Below, piece by piece: positions 33,518-47,200 of a stretch of 64,000 bases of DNA. The stretch is from contig CP137675.1 of NCBI GenBank assembly GCA_037976565.1, positions 30,393,820 to 30,457,819 on the forward strand, given 5' to 3'. The translations under genes and the position numbers were made by a program. This stretch comes from Mesocentrotus franciscanus (lineage: Eukaryota > Echinodermata > Echinoidea > Camarodonta > Strongylocentrotidae). Under the pieces are notes generated by a model that saw only the letters and a program-made list of their open reading frames with translations, searched no databases and had not been told where the DNA came from. How positions within the stretch are numbered: the stretch's first letter is position 1; every line of letters starts with the position of its first letter.

Positions 33518-33727
33518 TTTAAGACACATTTATTCAAAATTGCTTTTGATGATTAACTTACTCTGTTCACATTGATGTGTATTTCATATGTATTGTAATT
33601 TGTAGGTTTATTTGCACTTTTTTGTTTTGTTTAATATGTAATTGTTCATCAGTCTATTGTATTTGTTATAGCGCTTAGAGACTTCGGTGGTAAGCGCTTT
33701 ATAAGCAACGTTTTTATTATTATTATT
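33518..33727 (+). mobile_element. 5'-truncated CR1/L2-like LINE (3' end)
   Basis: The open segment FKTHLFKIAFDD ends at TAA 33554-33556. This is the characteristic C-terminal signature after the reverse transcriptase of CR1/L2-type non-LTR retrotransposons. A 3' UTR of about 170 bp follows, containing 'agcgcttagagacttc' and 'taagcgctttataag' and finishing in (TTA)n. Everything upstream of the last dozen codons is missing. Confidence 0.7.
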
Positions 33728-34469
33728 CAGTTCAGTAAGTGCATGCATTTGGCTTTGTTGTCGATTGTCAACTCAGACACAGCTCAGAGTCAGACACGGT
33801 TTTGAACTTTTGTTACACAATCATCAATGCACAATGCAGCGGCCTTGGCTTTGCTTGCTTGCTCGGTTTGCTTGGTAGATCAGCCCTCTATTCCAAAGGG
33901 AAGGGCTCTCAATTGGCTCTTAAAAGTTGCTACTGTAGGCAGCACTGCACAAGAATATGAAAACATTCTACCCAAAGGACTGTACTTGCACTGGAAGAAG
34001 CAGAAGTCAGAAGAGTCATATTTTAATTTCTCTGTTATCGACAAAGAAAATTTTGAAATTCTTTATATTAGGGACCACTTTCCTATTTGGATTATGGATT
34101 TTCATTTTTATCAGAACCAATTTTTACCTGCAAGCTGTTCTCAAGATTTAATATACGTCCATGTAGATTACATGTTTACATGTACAATTACAATACTACA
34201 AGTATGTTTGCAAAAAGAGAAATAATATTATAATATTTTTAGTAATTTTGTCTTGTCTTCTTCAATTTTTGTCTTGAAAATACTGCACAAAAACGCCTCA
34301 AAGTGGCTATCGACGTGCAGTTGCTGCATGCATCGCTTTAGATAATTTAGGATTTTCTGTTTATCATTAGTTTAATCATTATTAGTTGACAAAACATCAC
34401 AGATCACAGTGACATTTCCAACTCTGCAATTTGAAGTTTCCATAAAGATAGTACAAGTACAAGCATAGG

Positions 34470-34645
34470 CAGGGCTTGACACTAAAAGATGATGGGTCAC
34501 TCACAAGGGCGCCCCAACTCTAAGTTCGGACCCACAGAATTTTAGGATTTTACATCGAAAGGGCTATTGCATACATACTGTAATAAGTCCGATCCAGACC
34601 CCCTTCCAAAAAAGTTAGTGTTCCTGTGTAGTGTATGGAGCTCTG
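34470..34645. mobile_element. hAT-like MITE, CAGGGCTC family (copy c)
   Basis: Left end CAGGGCTTGACACTAA; right part contains TTAGTGTT and ends GAGCTCTG. The flanks agcatagg (34462-34469) and ggcatagg (34646-34653) match at seven of eight positions. Confidence 0.6.
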
Positions 34646-34919
34646 GGCATAGGTGATCTTTGTTCTTGACTTTCAAAACGGAATGACTTTTTTCTATCTG
34701 ATTGTGCTATATCTTTTTCAATTTGTTTCTCTGATTATTGGTATTGGGAATCGTTTCAACTTGGCCATTGGACTACACACAATCTTGAAATGGAAAAATG
34801 ATATTTGACATTCACTTTACATCATTAAAACAAAAAATTGATATAAGTAATGTATAATTTTAAAAAGAAAGTATTACATGAAATGAAATAAGAAATATTA
34901 TTTTTTGTGGTTTATGCAG

Positions 34920-35208
34920 TTGACACAGTCATTGATCTAGACTCTCTCTCTGGGCGTAATGGCATCGCCTTCATCCACCATCAACTTCTTGCCCTCTGAG
35001 GCATCTGCGTCACCGGAGCACAGACGGAGCCCCTCCCCCTTTGGCAGGGCTGGAAGCCCTCTCAGGTACAGAGAGCCAGGCTATGGCCACATGTCTTCCA
35101 TTGCATCGCTGCCCCCCTCTACCAATGACCCTGCCTTTTTGCAGCAATTAGTGGTACAGTTCAGAGCCCAGGTCAAGCAACTTCAGCAGGAACGAGATGA
35201 GAAGATGG
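34920..35208 (+). CDS. CCDC171: CCDC171 coding exon 1 (residues 1-84)
   Basis: Acceptor tttatgcag at 34911-34919; 39 bases of 5' UTR; ATG at 34959 in taATGg context. Encodes a Ser/Pro-rich disordered start, then the first helix (LQQLVVQFRAQVKQLQQERD). Donor g|gtaagc, ends in phase 1. Confidence 0.85.
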
Positions 35209-38200
35209 GTAAGCAGTTAGTGTTATTATTAAAGTGAGAGAGTTACCAAGAAATTGTCATTGGGTCTGTGTCACAATAAATACTTTTGTTGATCCAGGCT
35301 GTATAATTAGCACTGTGCGTTACAGCAGCAAAATCCAGGCATGTTTTATTCATTCATTCATCTATTATTCTTTTGGCAACATCATCAATCAATTATTTTA
35401 GTTCAGAGATACAAATACAGAGAATACTATCAATACTTATATAATATTGGATGGCTTTGAGTGTGATACAAGAATATATTGTCATAGCGAGAGGCCGAGA
35501 GCAATATATTCTTATTCTTGTATCCCACGAAAACAAAGCCATACAATATTATTATTATTATCTATATCAGGCTGACTAGCGAAATAACGAAATTCGATAA
35601 TCAAGCATTGTATCGACAGTTGAAGTTCCTGGATGACAGAGCAATAAGAAAACAATATTGATCTGTCTTCCGGGTACTGCGCTTAAGATATTAAATACAC
35701 TGATTTATTGTACCACTTGGAAGCCTTATATAGATAATAATATAAATGATTTCCTCTCCTCTTAATCTTTTACAGACAACATGGCACATCTAAGACGAAG
35801 GCTGAATGAATCTGAGAGAGATAAATTAGAGCTAACATCGGCTTTTAACTCGGAGGTATGGTAACTCAGTAACTCACCTGTAATAGATCACTGTTATCCA
35901 CAGTCTGGTGACGTATCCACCAGACCATGGCACCTGTATACAATATTGATTATGTATATACAGTCAAACCTGTCTATAGCGACTGCCCAAGGGAAACACA
36001 AAAAGTGGTCTTTGTAGACAGGTGGTCTTTGTAGACAGGTTCCTTTAGTACATGTTTCAATGAGAAGCCATTTTCAAGGGAAACAAAAAATGTGGTCCTT
36101 GTAGACAGGTGGTCTTTGTAGACAGGTGGTCACTAAAGCAGGTTTGACTGTATAATCATACATAATCAATATTGTATATCCTAGCGAGGGTGTTATTACA
36201 AACATGCATTTGCAGTATACCCTCTTGATTATTTCTGCAAGATAGATGCAAATAGTAAGTTTTGTTGCCACGATGCTTTTTAGGGTGGTGTGAGAACAGG
36301 TATAATTTCATATAATACTTGCATTGCCCCCCTTCCCTGACGATAGTTAAGTTGTAGGGACTTGAACTCTGTATCTTATGACCCACAGTCAGGCAACTTA
36401 TCCACTAGACCACAACACCTTTGTAACTATAGTATAGCTGATGAGCATGTCATCCACGTTGATCAGCTGTGGAACCAACTGTCAGTGTGGAATGAGTGAA
36501 AGGGGACAGACTCACAAGCAGTGACCTAACCATAAACCTGGTCTCTGACGACAGCCCTTCCACAGCACACACAGTCACTTATTAGGCCCTGCTCACACAT
36601 AAACCCTTCCTCTGACGACAACCCATCCACAGCACACACAGTCACTTATTAGGCCATGTTCACACATAAATCCTTCCTCTGACGACAGCCCTTCCACAGC
36701 ACACACACAGTCACTTATTAGGCCCTGTTCACACTCTGACCACAACCCTTCCACAGCACACACAGTTACTTATTTATGTTAGGCTGTGTTCACACATGAC
36801 ATGGTAAACTGAAGTTTAAAATAAATGCTGCATTAACTAAAAGCCATTTTATGTGTACCGGTAAATGATTTGCAAGTGGGGGTTTAAAAAAAGCTAGTTG
36901 CATTAGCAAATAAGTATTTATATGTGTTGTATGTTACTCAACAATTCAGGTCGTGACACTAACAGGCGCTCGGTACACATAGGCACCAACAATTTTGCTT
37001 ATTGAGCTTTCTTAAGCACCATTATTAAGGGTGATCCAATAGCGTGCTTATTATTTGACAAAACTTCTGATATAGGCAAGCTCTTGGATGGGCTCCAAGT
37101 CCCTGACCACAATTGTTGTTGTGATTGTCATTACCTGTGGCATCATGCTCTTCAAACTTAGTAATTATACTGCTACGTTGTAGGTGCACTCATGGTGACT
37201 CACTCAAATGCCTCAACATCATTTTTCTGAGTTTGATGAAGGAAAAGTGGCAACTACAATACTTTTTTATAGCATTTACATTTTGCCGCTATGTTTCGGA
37301 GGAATATGTATATATTTAGGATGTCTTTTATAAGATCATTAATTGTTTGCTGATGCCAAGATGGAAGAATTTTAAAAACATTGTCAAACTTGTTTGAATT
37401 ACATGTACATGTACCTTCCAGTTTTGTTTTTCTATATTTCATTAATGTTCATCTTCTTCTTATCTTTATCATTAGAATAATTGTGCATTATGTTTTTTCA
37501 AATGTTGAACAGTTACTTTACTTCTGCTGTCGATCTATTAAGTGATCTGTAATTTTCTGAAACAGAGTATTACTACTTTTTCTGGCATTTACAGAACTCC
37601 GACCTGCAGGCCCAAATAGCCAAACTGAGAGCCCAGCTTGAGAGAGGGGAAGCTGATAAGCAGAATGTAGAATATGAACTAGCAGTGGCAAGGCAGTCAG
37701 TTAGCAGAGAGAAGATTGGTGCATCTGAGAAGGAACAACAGCTGAAAGGCATCATCACTTCTCAAAGTGGTAATGATTGATGTTGATGAGGATGATGATG
37801 ATGATGACGATGAGGATGATGATGATGATGATGAGGATGATAATGATGATGAGGATGATGATAATGATAATGATGATGATGATGATGATGATGATGGTGA
37901 TGATGATGTTGATGATAATGATAGTGGTGGTGATGATGACTATTGTGGTGGTGGTGGGGGTGATGATTATGGTGCTGGTGGTGCTGATGATGATTATAGA
38001 AAAGATTGCTGGTGGTAATAAAGACGATTATGATGATGGGGATGAGGAGGAGGAGATAAATAAATACTGACATTTAGTTTAAAGAGAAATTATCCTCCAC
38101 ATAGGCTCTCTCTCACAAACATATTTTGATTCTCCTGAATTACCAGGGCCCCATAACACAAAGATAAATGAACAGTTGATTGCTGTTTTGCAATTGACCA

Positions 38201-41200
38201 TGACGTACAATCGGTTTATTGTATAATCTATCAATCATTCGTACAATTAATTGCTAACCTTTGTGTTACAGGGCCCATGTATGGTACTCATAGATGTAAA
38301 CTTTTATTTTCTTTCAGAGAAATTATCCAGCCTCAGTGCTCAGGTTCAAGAGCTTCAGATACAGGCTAGTCAACATGAGAGGGAGATGGTAAACATTCAG
38401 AATAAACATCACCGAGAAATGGATGAGCAGGTACGGTCTAAAATGTCTTCTTATAATTTTTTAGCCCTGTTTGTGTGAAATATGAAATATACTGTAGAAC
38501 TGGTTTCAAGAAACATTTATTTATTTTATTCATTTTATTTATTGAAGGGTTTATTTAAAAATACTGAAAATAGCAGCCCGAGAGCTGAATTGTATTCAGT
38601 TTACAATAAAAGCATGTGAGATACATAGCAATATTAAAACAATTATTACATGAAGCTTACGTGAATACATACAAAGATAAAATTAATAAGATATAATATT
38701 ATTTATAAAAAAGTATAATCAACGCTATTCTAAAAGTTACCACATGGAGCTTAAATCAGTGGGAACAAAGCTACAATTTAAACATTTTAAATTTTGTATA
38801 GAATTCGAAAATGGTGATGAGAGAATTATTTTAAAAGAAAATCTCTCCTAAACTTAGAGACATAAAAGTTTACCATGTGTAAGTCTACTTGTAACCAGTT
38901 AGTTCTTCACTCTTCTAATATTTACAAATCCTGTGCATGATCTGTTCATGCTAGAATTACAAAACTTTTTAAACTCAAGGCAAAAGACAGAGCAAATTAG
39001 TAATATTTTACAAACCTGAAACAATGCCAAATGATTTCTATCCTGATTGATTGATGCACTATTTGTAAACCTGTCAAAATATTGTACACCTGTGCAAGAA
39101 TTACTTTGGCAGTGCAAATTAGTATCTTTTAAAGGTAAATGTTACTAGAAATACATGTATATAAACTTTGATATGAACAAATCAATAAAAATGATACATG
39201 TACAGTGTATGAGAAATTTGGAAATTGGGCTTTCTTTATTAGTAGATACCATACATCCCTTAAAGTGTGGGGGAAAAAAGGTCAACATAAATTAATTAAA
39301 GTATTCTATTTGTATTGTGGTATAAATAAGTCTGAAATCATAGCTCTATTTCTTTGTAATTAGGAAGGAAATTTCACAGGAATTTGCAACAATTGTCACC
39401 ACATGTATATTGTTGCTTCCCATAAACTTTTCATGTTGATTTTCAACATGTATGTTCAAAATTTCAAGAGTACCTTTAATCTGTGTTACTGGCCAACTTA
39501 ATAGTATATTCACAAAAGCAATATGGCATGTGGCATTGAACAAGGCAACAGTCGTGTCCCTGCCTGTTCAGAATTGTAGTTACCCGGTATGCATTCAATG
39601 ACAAGGACATGTCATGAAACTCTTGGCAGAGTTCATGTTTATGGAAGTGTTTTTTCAACATTTGGAAGGGGTAGTAGAGTTCATACTCTTGACCCATTTC
39701 TGGATGAACTCTTTCCCAGATTACTCTTGGGCTTGATATTTTTTCTTCTACTTTTTGTTATCTCTCAACTAGTGTTTACATTATGTAGAGCTTAGATTCA
39801 TGAAAGGCTTCTGTAGTTTATTTCAGACTTTCAGCTAAGGTTCTGTACTCATTTTGTAGAAATGAAAGAAAAAGGATGTTTGGTACTGTAGGGTCAGTAA
39901 TATAAATTAACAATAACAAGCAAAATGCTGCAGTCATAAGAGCTACAACATTTTTTATGAAAAAGTGAGAGAAAAAAAAATGGTCACAATATAATGTGGC
40001 ATATGCATAGTGAGATTTACATTAAATGATTTCTTACAACACACAGATACTGGTATGTGAATACTCTTAGGGGCCTTTGTTCTGTGCAGCTAATTGTCAT
40101 ACCCCTTATCAGTCACTGATGATATTGATTTTATTTTGCTATGGCCTTTTTAACCTTTATGTCTGAAGGAGGCATAAGAATTAATGTACAGTGCCCATAC
40201 TCATAAAACCTTACTACCGGTAAGTTAGTTGTCAACTAATTACATAGAATATGGTACATAGTTAGATGACAACTAGGCTTAGTATTGTTTTAGGAATATG
40301 AGCCCATGGGAGTGTTTCACCAAGACTAAGATCGACTTTAAGTTGGACTTAACTATGGCAGGCCATTCATGCCATTGTTTGCTATCACCATTATGATCTT
40401 TAGATAATATTTTTTCCTTGATTTCCATGATTTGTACGTCCCTTGAAAGACAAATGCCAGTAAATGGTGAGAGCAAACATGGGCATGAACGGCCTGCCAT
40501 AGTTAAGTCCAACTTAAAGACGATCGTAGTCTTTGTGAAACACCCCCAGATCTTTAGATCCTATCTGAATCGGTTATTCAGTAGGATTTAATGATCAGTA
40601 TCGATATCACTCCTATCTCTTCTCTTCCAGGAGAAGCGTCTAGCGAGTGTCATTGCTGAGAGGGATGTACTACAGACAGGTAAAGATGAGATTGAACAGG
40701 TCTTCCATGAGCAAGAAAGGTAAATACAGAATCTAATCCCTTACCTCTTTATTAACCAATATTTAGAATGACTGGAAAAGAGGGGGGGAAGATCATATTT
40801 GTATATGTTTGTATGTTTAAAGTCTGTTTGAAAAGTACACGGTGTGCTTGTTACAATTAAAACAAGTTGTTGTAAAGTTGTTGGCAACACTATTTTAAGA
40901 AGTTATTGTTTTCATAAATTGAAATGAATTTAAAGTGATTATTTTGTAGTTTCACAAGTGGCGTTGGGCCACAGTTCTAACAGTCCATTGAGTTCATTTT
41001 CAAACTGATAAAATTAAGCTCAAAATACATAATATCTCTAGAAAAGGAAGCAAGCTCTTTTTCACTGAGATGCTATTAATTGTAAATCAGTGATAATGAT
41101 AATAATGATAAAGATAATAAGGATGATGATGATGATTGCAACAATGAAGATGATGATGATGATGACTATGATTATTGGATTTACAAAGTGCCTTTTCAGA

Positions 41201-44200
41201 GAATACAAACCTTTGATACTTCCAAACTATTTGCATACTCGTCTCCATTCACCCCATATGTCCATCTGACTCTCAGCTTGTACGCTGATGCTCAAGAGAA
41301 GATCACAGAGCTGCGAATAGAGAGGGACACACAGACCCAGACAGTGAGACAGCAGCTTCATGATCTCCAGGTCACTGCAGAAAGAGACAAAACTACTAAG
41401 ACAGAATTTGTGGTGAGTAGAAAATGGTTTCTCTTTACAACCCCAAAGAGTATTTCCAGGCTCATTTTCTGTCATATATTGCTATCATAATTAGTTGAAA
41501 TTGAGAAGATGCTTTATTGTGAAGCTTGTAGCTATGTTAATGCTGTGAAAATGGTTGCTTACTTACAAGCATACACATGCTTTCTTAGCAGTCAGGTAAA
41601 AGAAACCATCAAACCAAAATGCACCTACTCAGACATGAAGTTGGCTTATTTGCAAATATATTAACTCTTTGCCCGCTACGTTCGGCTAGCGGAACATACA
41701 GCGGGCTGCCAACTTCGACTCAAGTCACATTTCATTCACAATACACACGGAACGCATTTAATTCTATTGTACGCACACACACAATAGTAGCGCTGCTTCG
41801 CATTGTATACACATCACACTTCATTGCACCGCTTTCAGACATTGTTTACATTGACATTTTCCGAGAAAAATTGAGTTTTTGAAACTGCTTTTGCAAATAT
41901 TCTGATGAGCTAGGATGGCCCCTATTAGGAGGAGACGGGACTTCTTCACTGCTGATCAGGTACGAGAACTTGTGATGGACCCTGTTCCAACAGCCGACAT
42001 TACAAAAATGATACCATTGGCAAGACTATTAATTTCTATACAATATTGCTACACAAAGTTTTCATTACAGTACACCAATCAAAAGTTATTGCGAGTTGAA
42101 TAAGCATAGTCCATGCAGAACCCCTCCTAAGGTGGCACCCTAAAAACAATGTGGCACAGGGGGGATTGTGTACGTGGCGGGCAAAGAGTTAAGTGATCAT
42201 CAGTGCATATGTGTTCCTTGTTTATTTATTTGTTTTTATTAAAAGGGTATATCTGCCAGTGATAGCATTTTCCTCCTTATAGGCAGTTTACCATATCATG
42301 ATTACAAAACAAATTTTAAGTACATACATACAAATGTCAATAAGGTGATGTAATATGATATGACATAGTCGATGTAAAATATTGTAGCATCAATCAATCA
42401 GTGTAAATAATTTCTTGTGTTGATGAAATCATGGGAATCTTCCGTTTGATGGAAATAAATTGAAGTTCACTTGGAAGGAATGAGAACTATTGCTATTAAG
42501 TGGAAAGTAGACAAGCAAAGTAATTGTTTCTTACCAGTCAAAAATGTTCAGATTTTTTTTTTGGATGGCAGATAGCATCTGCAAGTGTTGTCTCCATTGT
42601 CTTTGTAAATTGTTCCTGTGTTTTATTTCTCCTTTGATTCTCATTTAGGCTGCAAAAGAAGAACTCAAGGAAATGCAAGAGAGAATAGAAAAGGAGAGAT
42701 CAGCTCACACAGAATCCAAGTTTAACTTTGAAATAGTACAGGTAACCATACATAATCTATTTGTCATTTGCATATGTTGTATGCTTGGGTATTTCAGCTC
42801 AACCATTACAAAAATTGATAGGACTAAATTTTGAGTTACTAGTGTATTTTTTTCCTCTAGCAAGTCTCCACCCCTCCCCTCACGAAATGTGTATCTGTGC
42901 CATATTACCTAAATTGGACAATTGGAACAAGTTTAATCAGTGTTGTAGCATAGTAGAAACAGTATCCTGATGATAAAAAAGTGGCTTCGGAATGAATCCA
43001 GTTGCAATTCGCCAAAATAATAATAATAATAATAATATATTTCTATATAGGGCAAATTGCATAATGCCTCTAAGCAGTTTAGAAGGAAAATAGTTGATAA
43101 GTAAAGGAAACAGAATTTGCATTACAAATTACATCAAATCAATTAACATTAAAACTTTGCAAATGAAAATAATACATGTACATAATTACAAATCACAACC
43201 AAAATACAAATAGTTCATAAATTAATAGTTATGAATTAATAAATTAATACAAATGATTTATGACATAACAAAAAGGACTGATATTTTTATATGATTATTG
43301 ATATGTATTAGTAATTTTATTATTCATTTTACCTGCTTGTTTTAGAAACGTAATACGGTGGACTGTAGTCTAAATTTTTGCAGTTCGATATATTTCTAAT
43401 ATTTCTTATTTTTCTAGTCATCTCAGTTTTTTGCCTTATCTTGTCCTTTCCATTTGCAGTGTCAGAAGCGAGACCTGGAGGGAGCCCTCAGTGTTGAAAA
43501 GTCTGCCAGGGAACAAGCTATTTATAACATGGATGCCATGAGCAAACAAATCAGGTAACGAAACACAATGCATGCATATGAATTGCTTGCTCAATCTGAA
43601 TGTCTAAATAAAATTAATAGTGCAGTATAATACATGTATCAGTCATTTTACAGCCATTCCATTCCATTCCATTCTCCTCTAATGAACAGTATTGGAAAGT
43701 GTAAATATTTGTCACTGTGATTTTAAGACCTGTTTTGTACATGTTTAATGCCATTTTTATAATAGAATATAAAAAGGAAACATACAGTGATAATGATTTT
43801 CTTGTAAGAAATGAATATCTTTGTGAGACTGCAGGTACACTTGAGGTCATCTTATTCATGGCAATGTTATATTCATTTCTGTTTTGATTGTATTTTGAAA
43901 CAGAGAACTAGAAGCTGCTTATCAGGAAGAAAGAAGGGAATGCACATACAGCAAAGAGCAAGTTAAAAGGTATAATATGATTAAGTTTAAAGGGGTTGGG
44001 TATCTTTGTCTCAGATTCTAAACAAAATCCTGGAGTTAGCTCATGCTGTCAGGAATCCCATGACGTTTACAAGCCGATCGCCCATCTGATTATCAAGATA
44101 TTTATGATCGGAATTCGAAATTTCAAAAACCGTTTTCCCAACGTTTTTTATAACACTACAGTCTATTGGAGAAAATGACTACCGGTATGGTAAAACCGGT

Positions 44201-47200
44201 CACTCAAATATTTTTACTTTTTTGAGGCACTTCATGATCATTTTGAAGCGCAATTTTTGTAGGGCTTCAATATTACACCATATCACAGACACTGATAACA
44301 TGTAGGGCCATGCATCTCAGATTTGGCATTGTTAAACAATGGGTGGTATTCCGATAGCGCGAACTAAGTTAAGCTCGGCTTAACTAGTTCACACTTTTAT
44401 GGAGTGCCTGTTGCCAACTCATTTTCCCTGTACAGATTATTTAAATCCTGCAATGAAAAGTGTCCAAAAATTAATTTTGCAATGAAATGGGGAGAAAAAG
44501 ATAATATGAGTATGAACTGAATTGTAATAAGGTCTTTGGTAGATTATCTTTGTCATGAATATTGAAGGAGGAAGATGAAACCTAGCATTCCATAGAAGTG
44601 TGAACTAAAATTCTTGTTTAGTCTGGACTTAGTCCCGGCTTAACTGAAGAGAATATCACCCAATGCCTTTAAGATACAACTGGATGCTGAATACAATGAC
44701 ATGTCTTATCACTGTTATTCTTGTTATTTTATTATAAAAAATATCATTTATGTTATTTATGTATCACTGAGTTATAGTGAATATGGTGCTCTTCAGTTCA
44801 GGTAGTTAAATGATATAAAATGATGCTGTTATTATACAAATGATGCATGCTAATGAGTTCATTATATGATCTATCCGCACTCGAGTTGAGGATGGTGTGT
44901 ATCTATCGCACAAAGCCGTTAGACTGAGTGCGTTAGATACACACAGCCCCAACGAAGGCGGATAGATCGTATAATGAACGAATGAAAACATGCATCATTT
45001 GATTTATACTACGAAGCTCCTAGATCCTTGTTATTTGATGTAAAAAGAATTCATTCAAGATTGTTTCGTGACAGCATGGCTGACAAATAAATCTCAAGTT
45101 TAATAGGCTTAATTTAGTGTGCACACAGAGATAAGCGCACTTTACCTCTATACGCATTTACGCATAGTGCTGCGCAAGAATAGGCCTACACACAGTATAA
45201 GCGCTCTAAACCTCTACGCGCACTACTGCGCATCTTGTACATGCACTAAAAAAACGTTGGATAGTACTGGAAACTATTGCACGCTTTTTCATGAAAAATG
45301 TGGGTTAGTCACACGTGAGTCACACGTGATCGCGCATGACCAATCATTTGATTAGGATCTAGGAGTGAGTTGTATAATAGATTTTATAATAGGCTCGCAG
45401 CAGATATTCTTATCAGCTGAGGTGGGTCTGAATTCTGAAGAGTCAAAAATTGCTTCTAAACAAAATTGCTTTTAATTCAACAGAAATCACATTTGATTTG
45501 AAATGCACTGATTTTAGTCATGCTGATTAAAATTGTACACTCACTGCTGAAAATGAGAGGGTTAAGAATAGTTTGTTAGCCGAGGTGGACTAGAAGAGTC
45601 CAAAGAGTCAAATACAGTTCCAAACATTGCTCCTGTATTTAATTAAACTACATGAACCTTTAATTACAAAAAAAAAATTGTACTTTTAGGTTGAAATGAC
45701 ATAAATTCATAAGTATGATGTTCGTTGTAGAATCATTGCAGAGAATGAAACAGCTAACATTGTTCTATAAGCTTTAATAGTTAAATTAGAGTAATCCAAG
45801 CAGGGCCCCATCTTATAAACAGTTGCAATTAATCACAACTTATTTCCAATTGATATCAATTGCAACTATGTACACAAGAGATAAGAGACTGCAAACTTGC
45901 GATTGATTAGAGGACTTGCGATTGATTCGGATCAATCTCAACTCTTTCTATAAGTCGAGGGCCCTGATATTCCACCAGACTTCCAAATATTGCCCATAAT
46001 GACAGTGCATGTACATGTGCCTCCATTTCACAAGAATTGCTTTAAATCCCCTCTAAAGTATTGGGAGCCCCAAACTCACCAAAAATTTGATGGCAAAATT
46101 TCACTTAGATTGTATCATAATGTGAAGAGGATGTTATTTAAGACACACTTCTGCAAAGATTCCCCCCAAAAAAAAGTGTTTGAAGACAAATATTGATAAA
46201 AGAATACATAATTTGGGTTTTCTGTTGTACGCAAAAAAAACCTGAATTCTGTATTCTTTGCACAAATGTGTCTTTAATGACACCCTCTTTCACATTATGA
46301 TACAGTTTAAGTGAAATTTTGCCATCAAATTTTTGGGGCTCCCAACACTAGAGGGGCTTTAAGTGAAATTACCCTAATTCATAAACATGTTAAATTCTTC
46401 TATTGTAGACTCACTGCCGAGTATGATACGACCAAGAATGCTCTTTCAGCGGAGATAGATCAGAAAAGAGAGGTCTTATCAGGGACCTCTCAACAGATAG
46501 ACCTCTATCAGAAGAACTTCAATGGTTTGAAAGATGAACTCACAAGGGTTAGTATGCCTTACTGCTGACTTTATTAGAGATTATACATTGTACATACAAG
46601 CGTAGTTCTAGTTAAGGTGAGAGAAATTAGTAACTTTGTTATATATAGTAATATATCTTGTATTTTTTATATTTTGTAATTGTTTGTACATCTTTTTGAA
46701 TGACCGAAACCAAGAACATAGGGTCACTGTAAGAAAATTAAAAAGAAATGTGCTCTATTGGTGGTCATAGTGAGAAATTATTGTAATGTTTTGCACAATT
46801 TAGTTGCTGAACTGCACTTAGTTTGTATAAAAAATCGACGTTCTCGTTTTGTTCGTTCATTGGATATTTTAGATATGCTTTTGATCTTAAGGTTTGGAAT
46901 ATCATTTTCAATGAAATTAAATAACAAAGTTTATTTGACAAAATTTCATTCTGCTCAGAATATTTTCATTTTATATAATACTGGTCTATTCTTTGTACAT
47001 AAACTTTATTTTTGTCTGCTGAATGAAGTGTATGCATGATGAGAGTAATCTGTGGAATGTATGACAATGATATGATCATTTATTGACAGGCCAAGAAGAG
47101 GCAGATCTACCTGGAGGAGACGTATGGAGGATGCATGAGAGAGCTGGAGCTACTCCTCTCAAACTTCCATGTAATGGGGGAGGGCAACCTCCGACCCAAG

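Noticed and set aside
36535..36796. CRISPR-like regular repeats
   Set aside because: Direct tandem units without distinct spacers, in a eukaryotic intron: a minisatellite.
37767..38073. Poly-Asp, poly-Met and poly-His open frames
   Set aside because: They are translations of an intronic (GAT)n microsatellite directly after the exon 3 donor; the CCDC171 frame meets a stop there.
45990..46196. 68-residue frame with LFKTHFCKDS resembling a LINE C-terminus
   Set aside because: It lies in one arm of a palindromic MITE whose other arm repeats the sequence inverted, so the resemblance is probably accidental.
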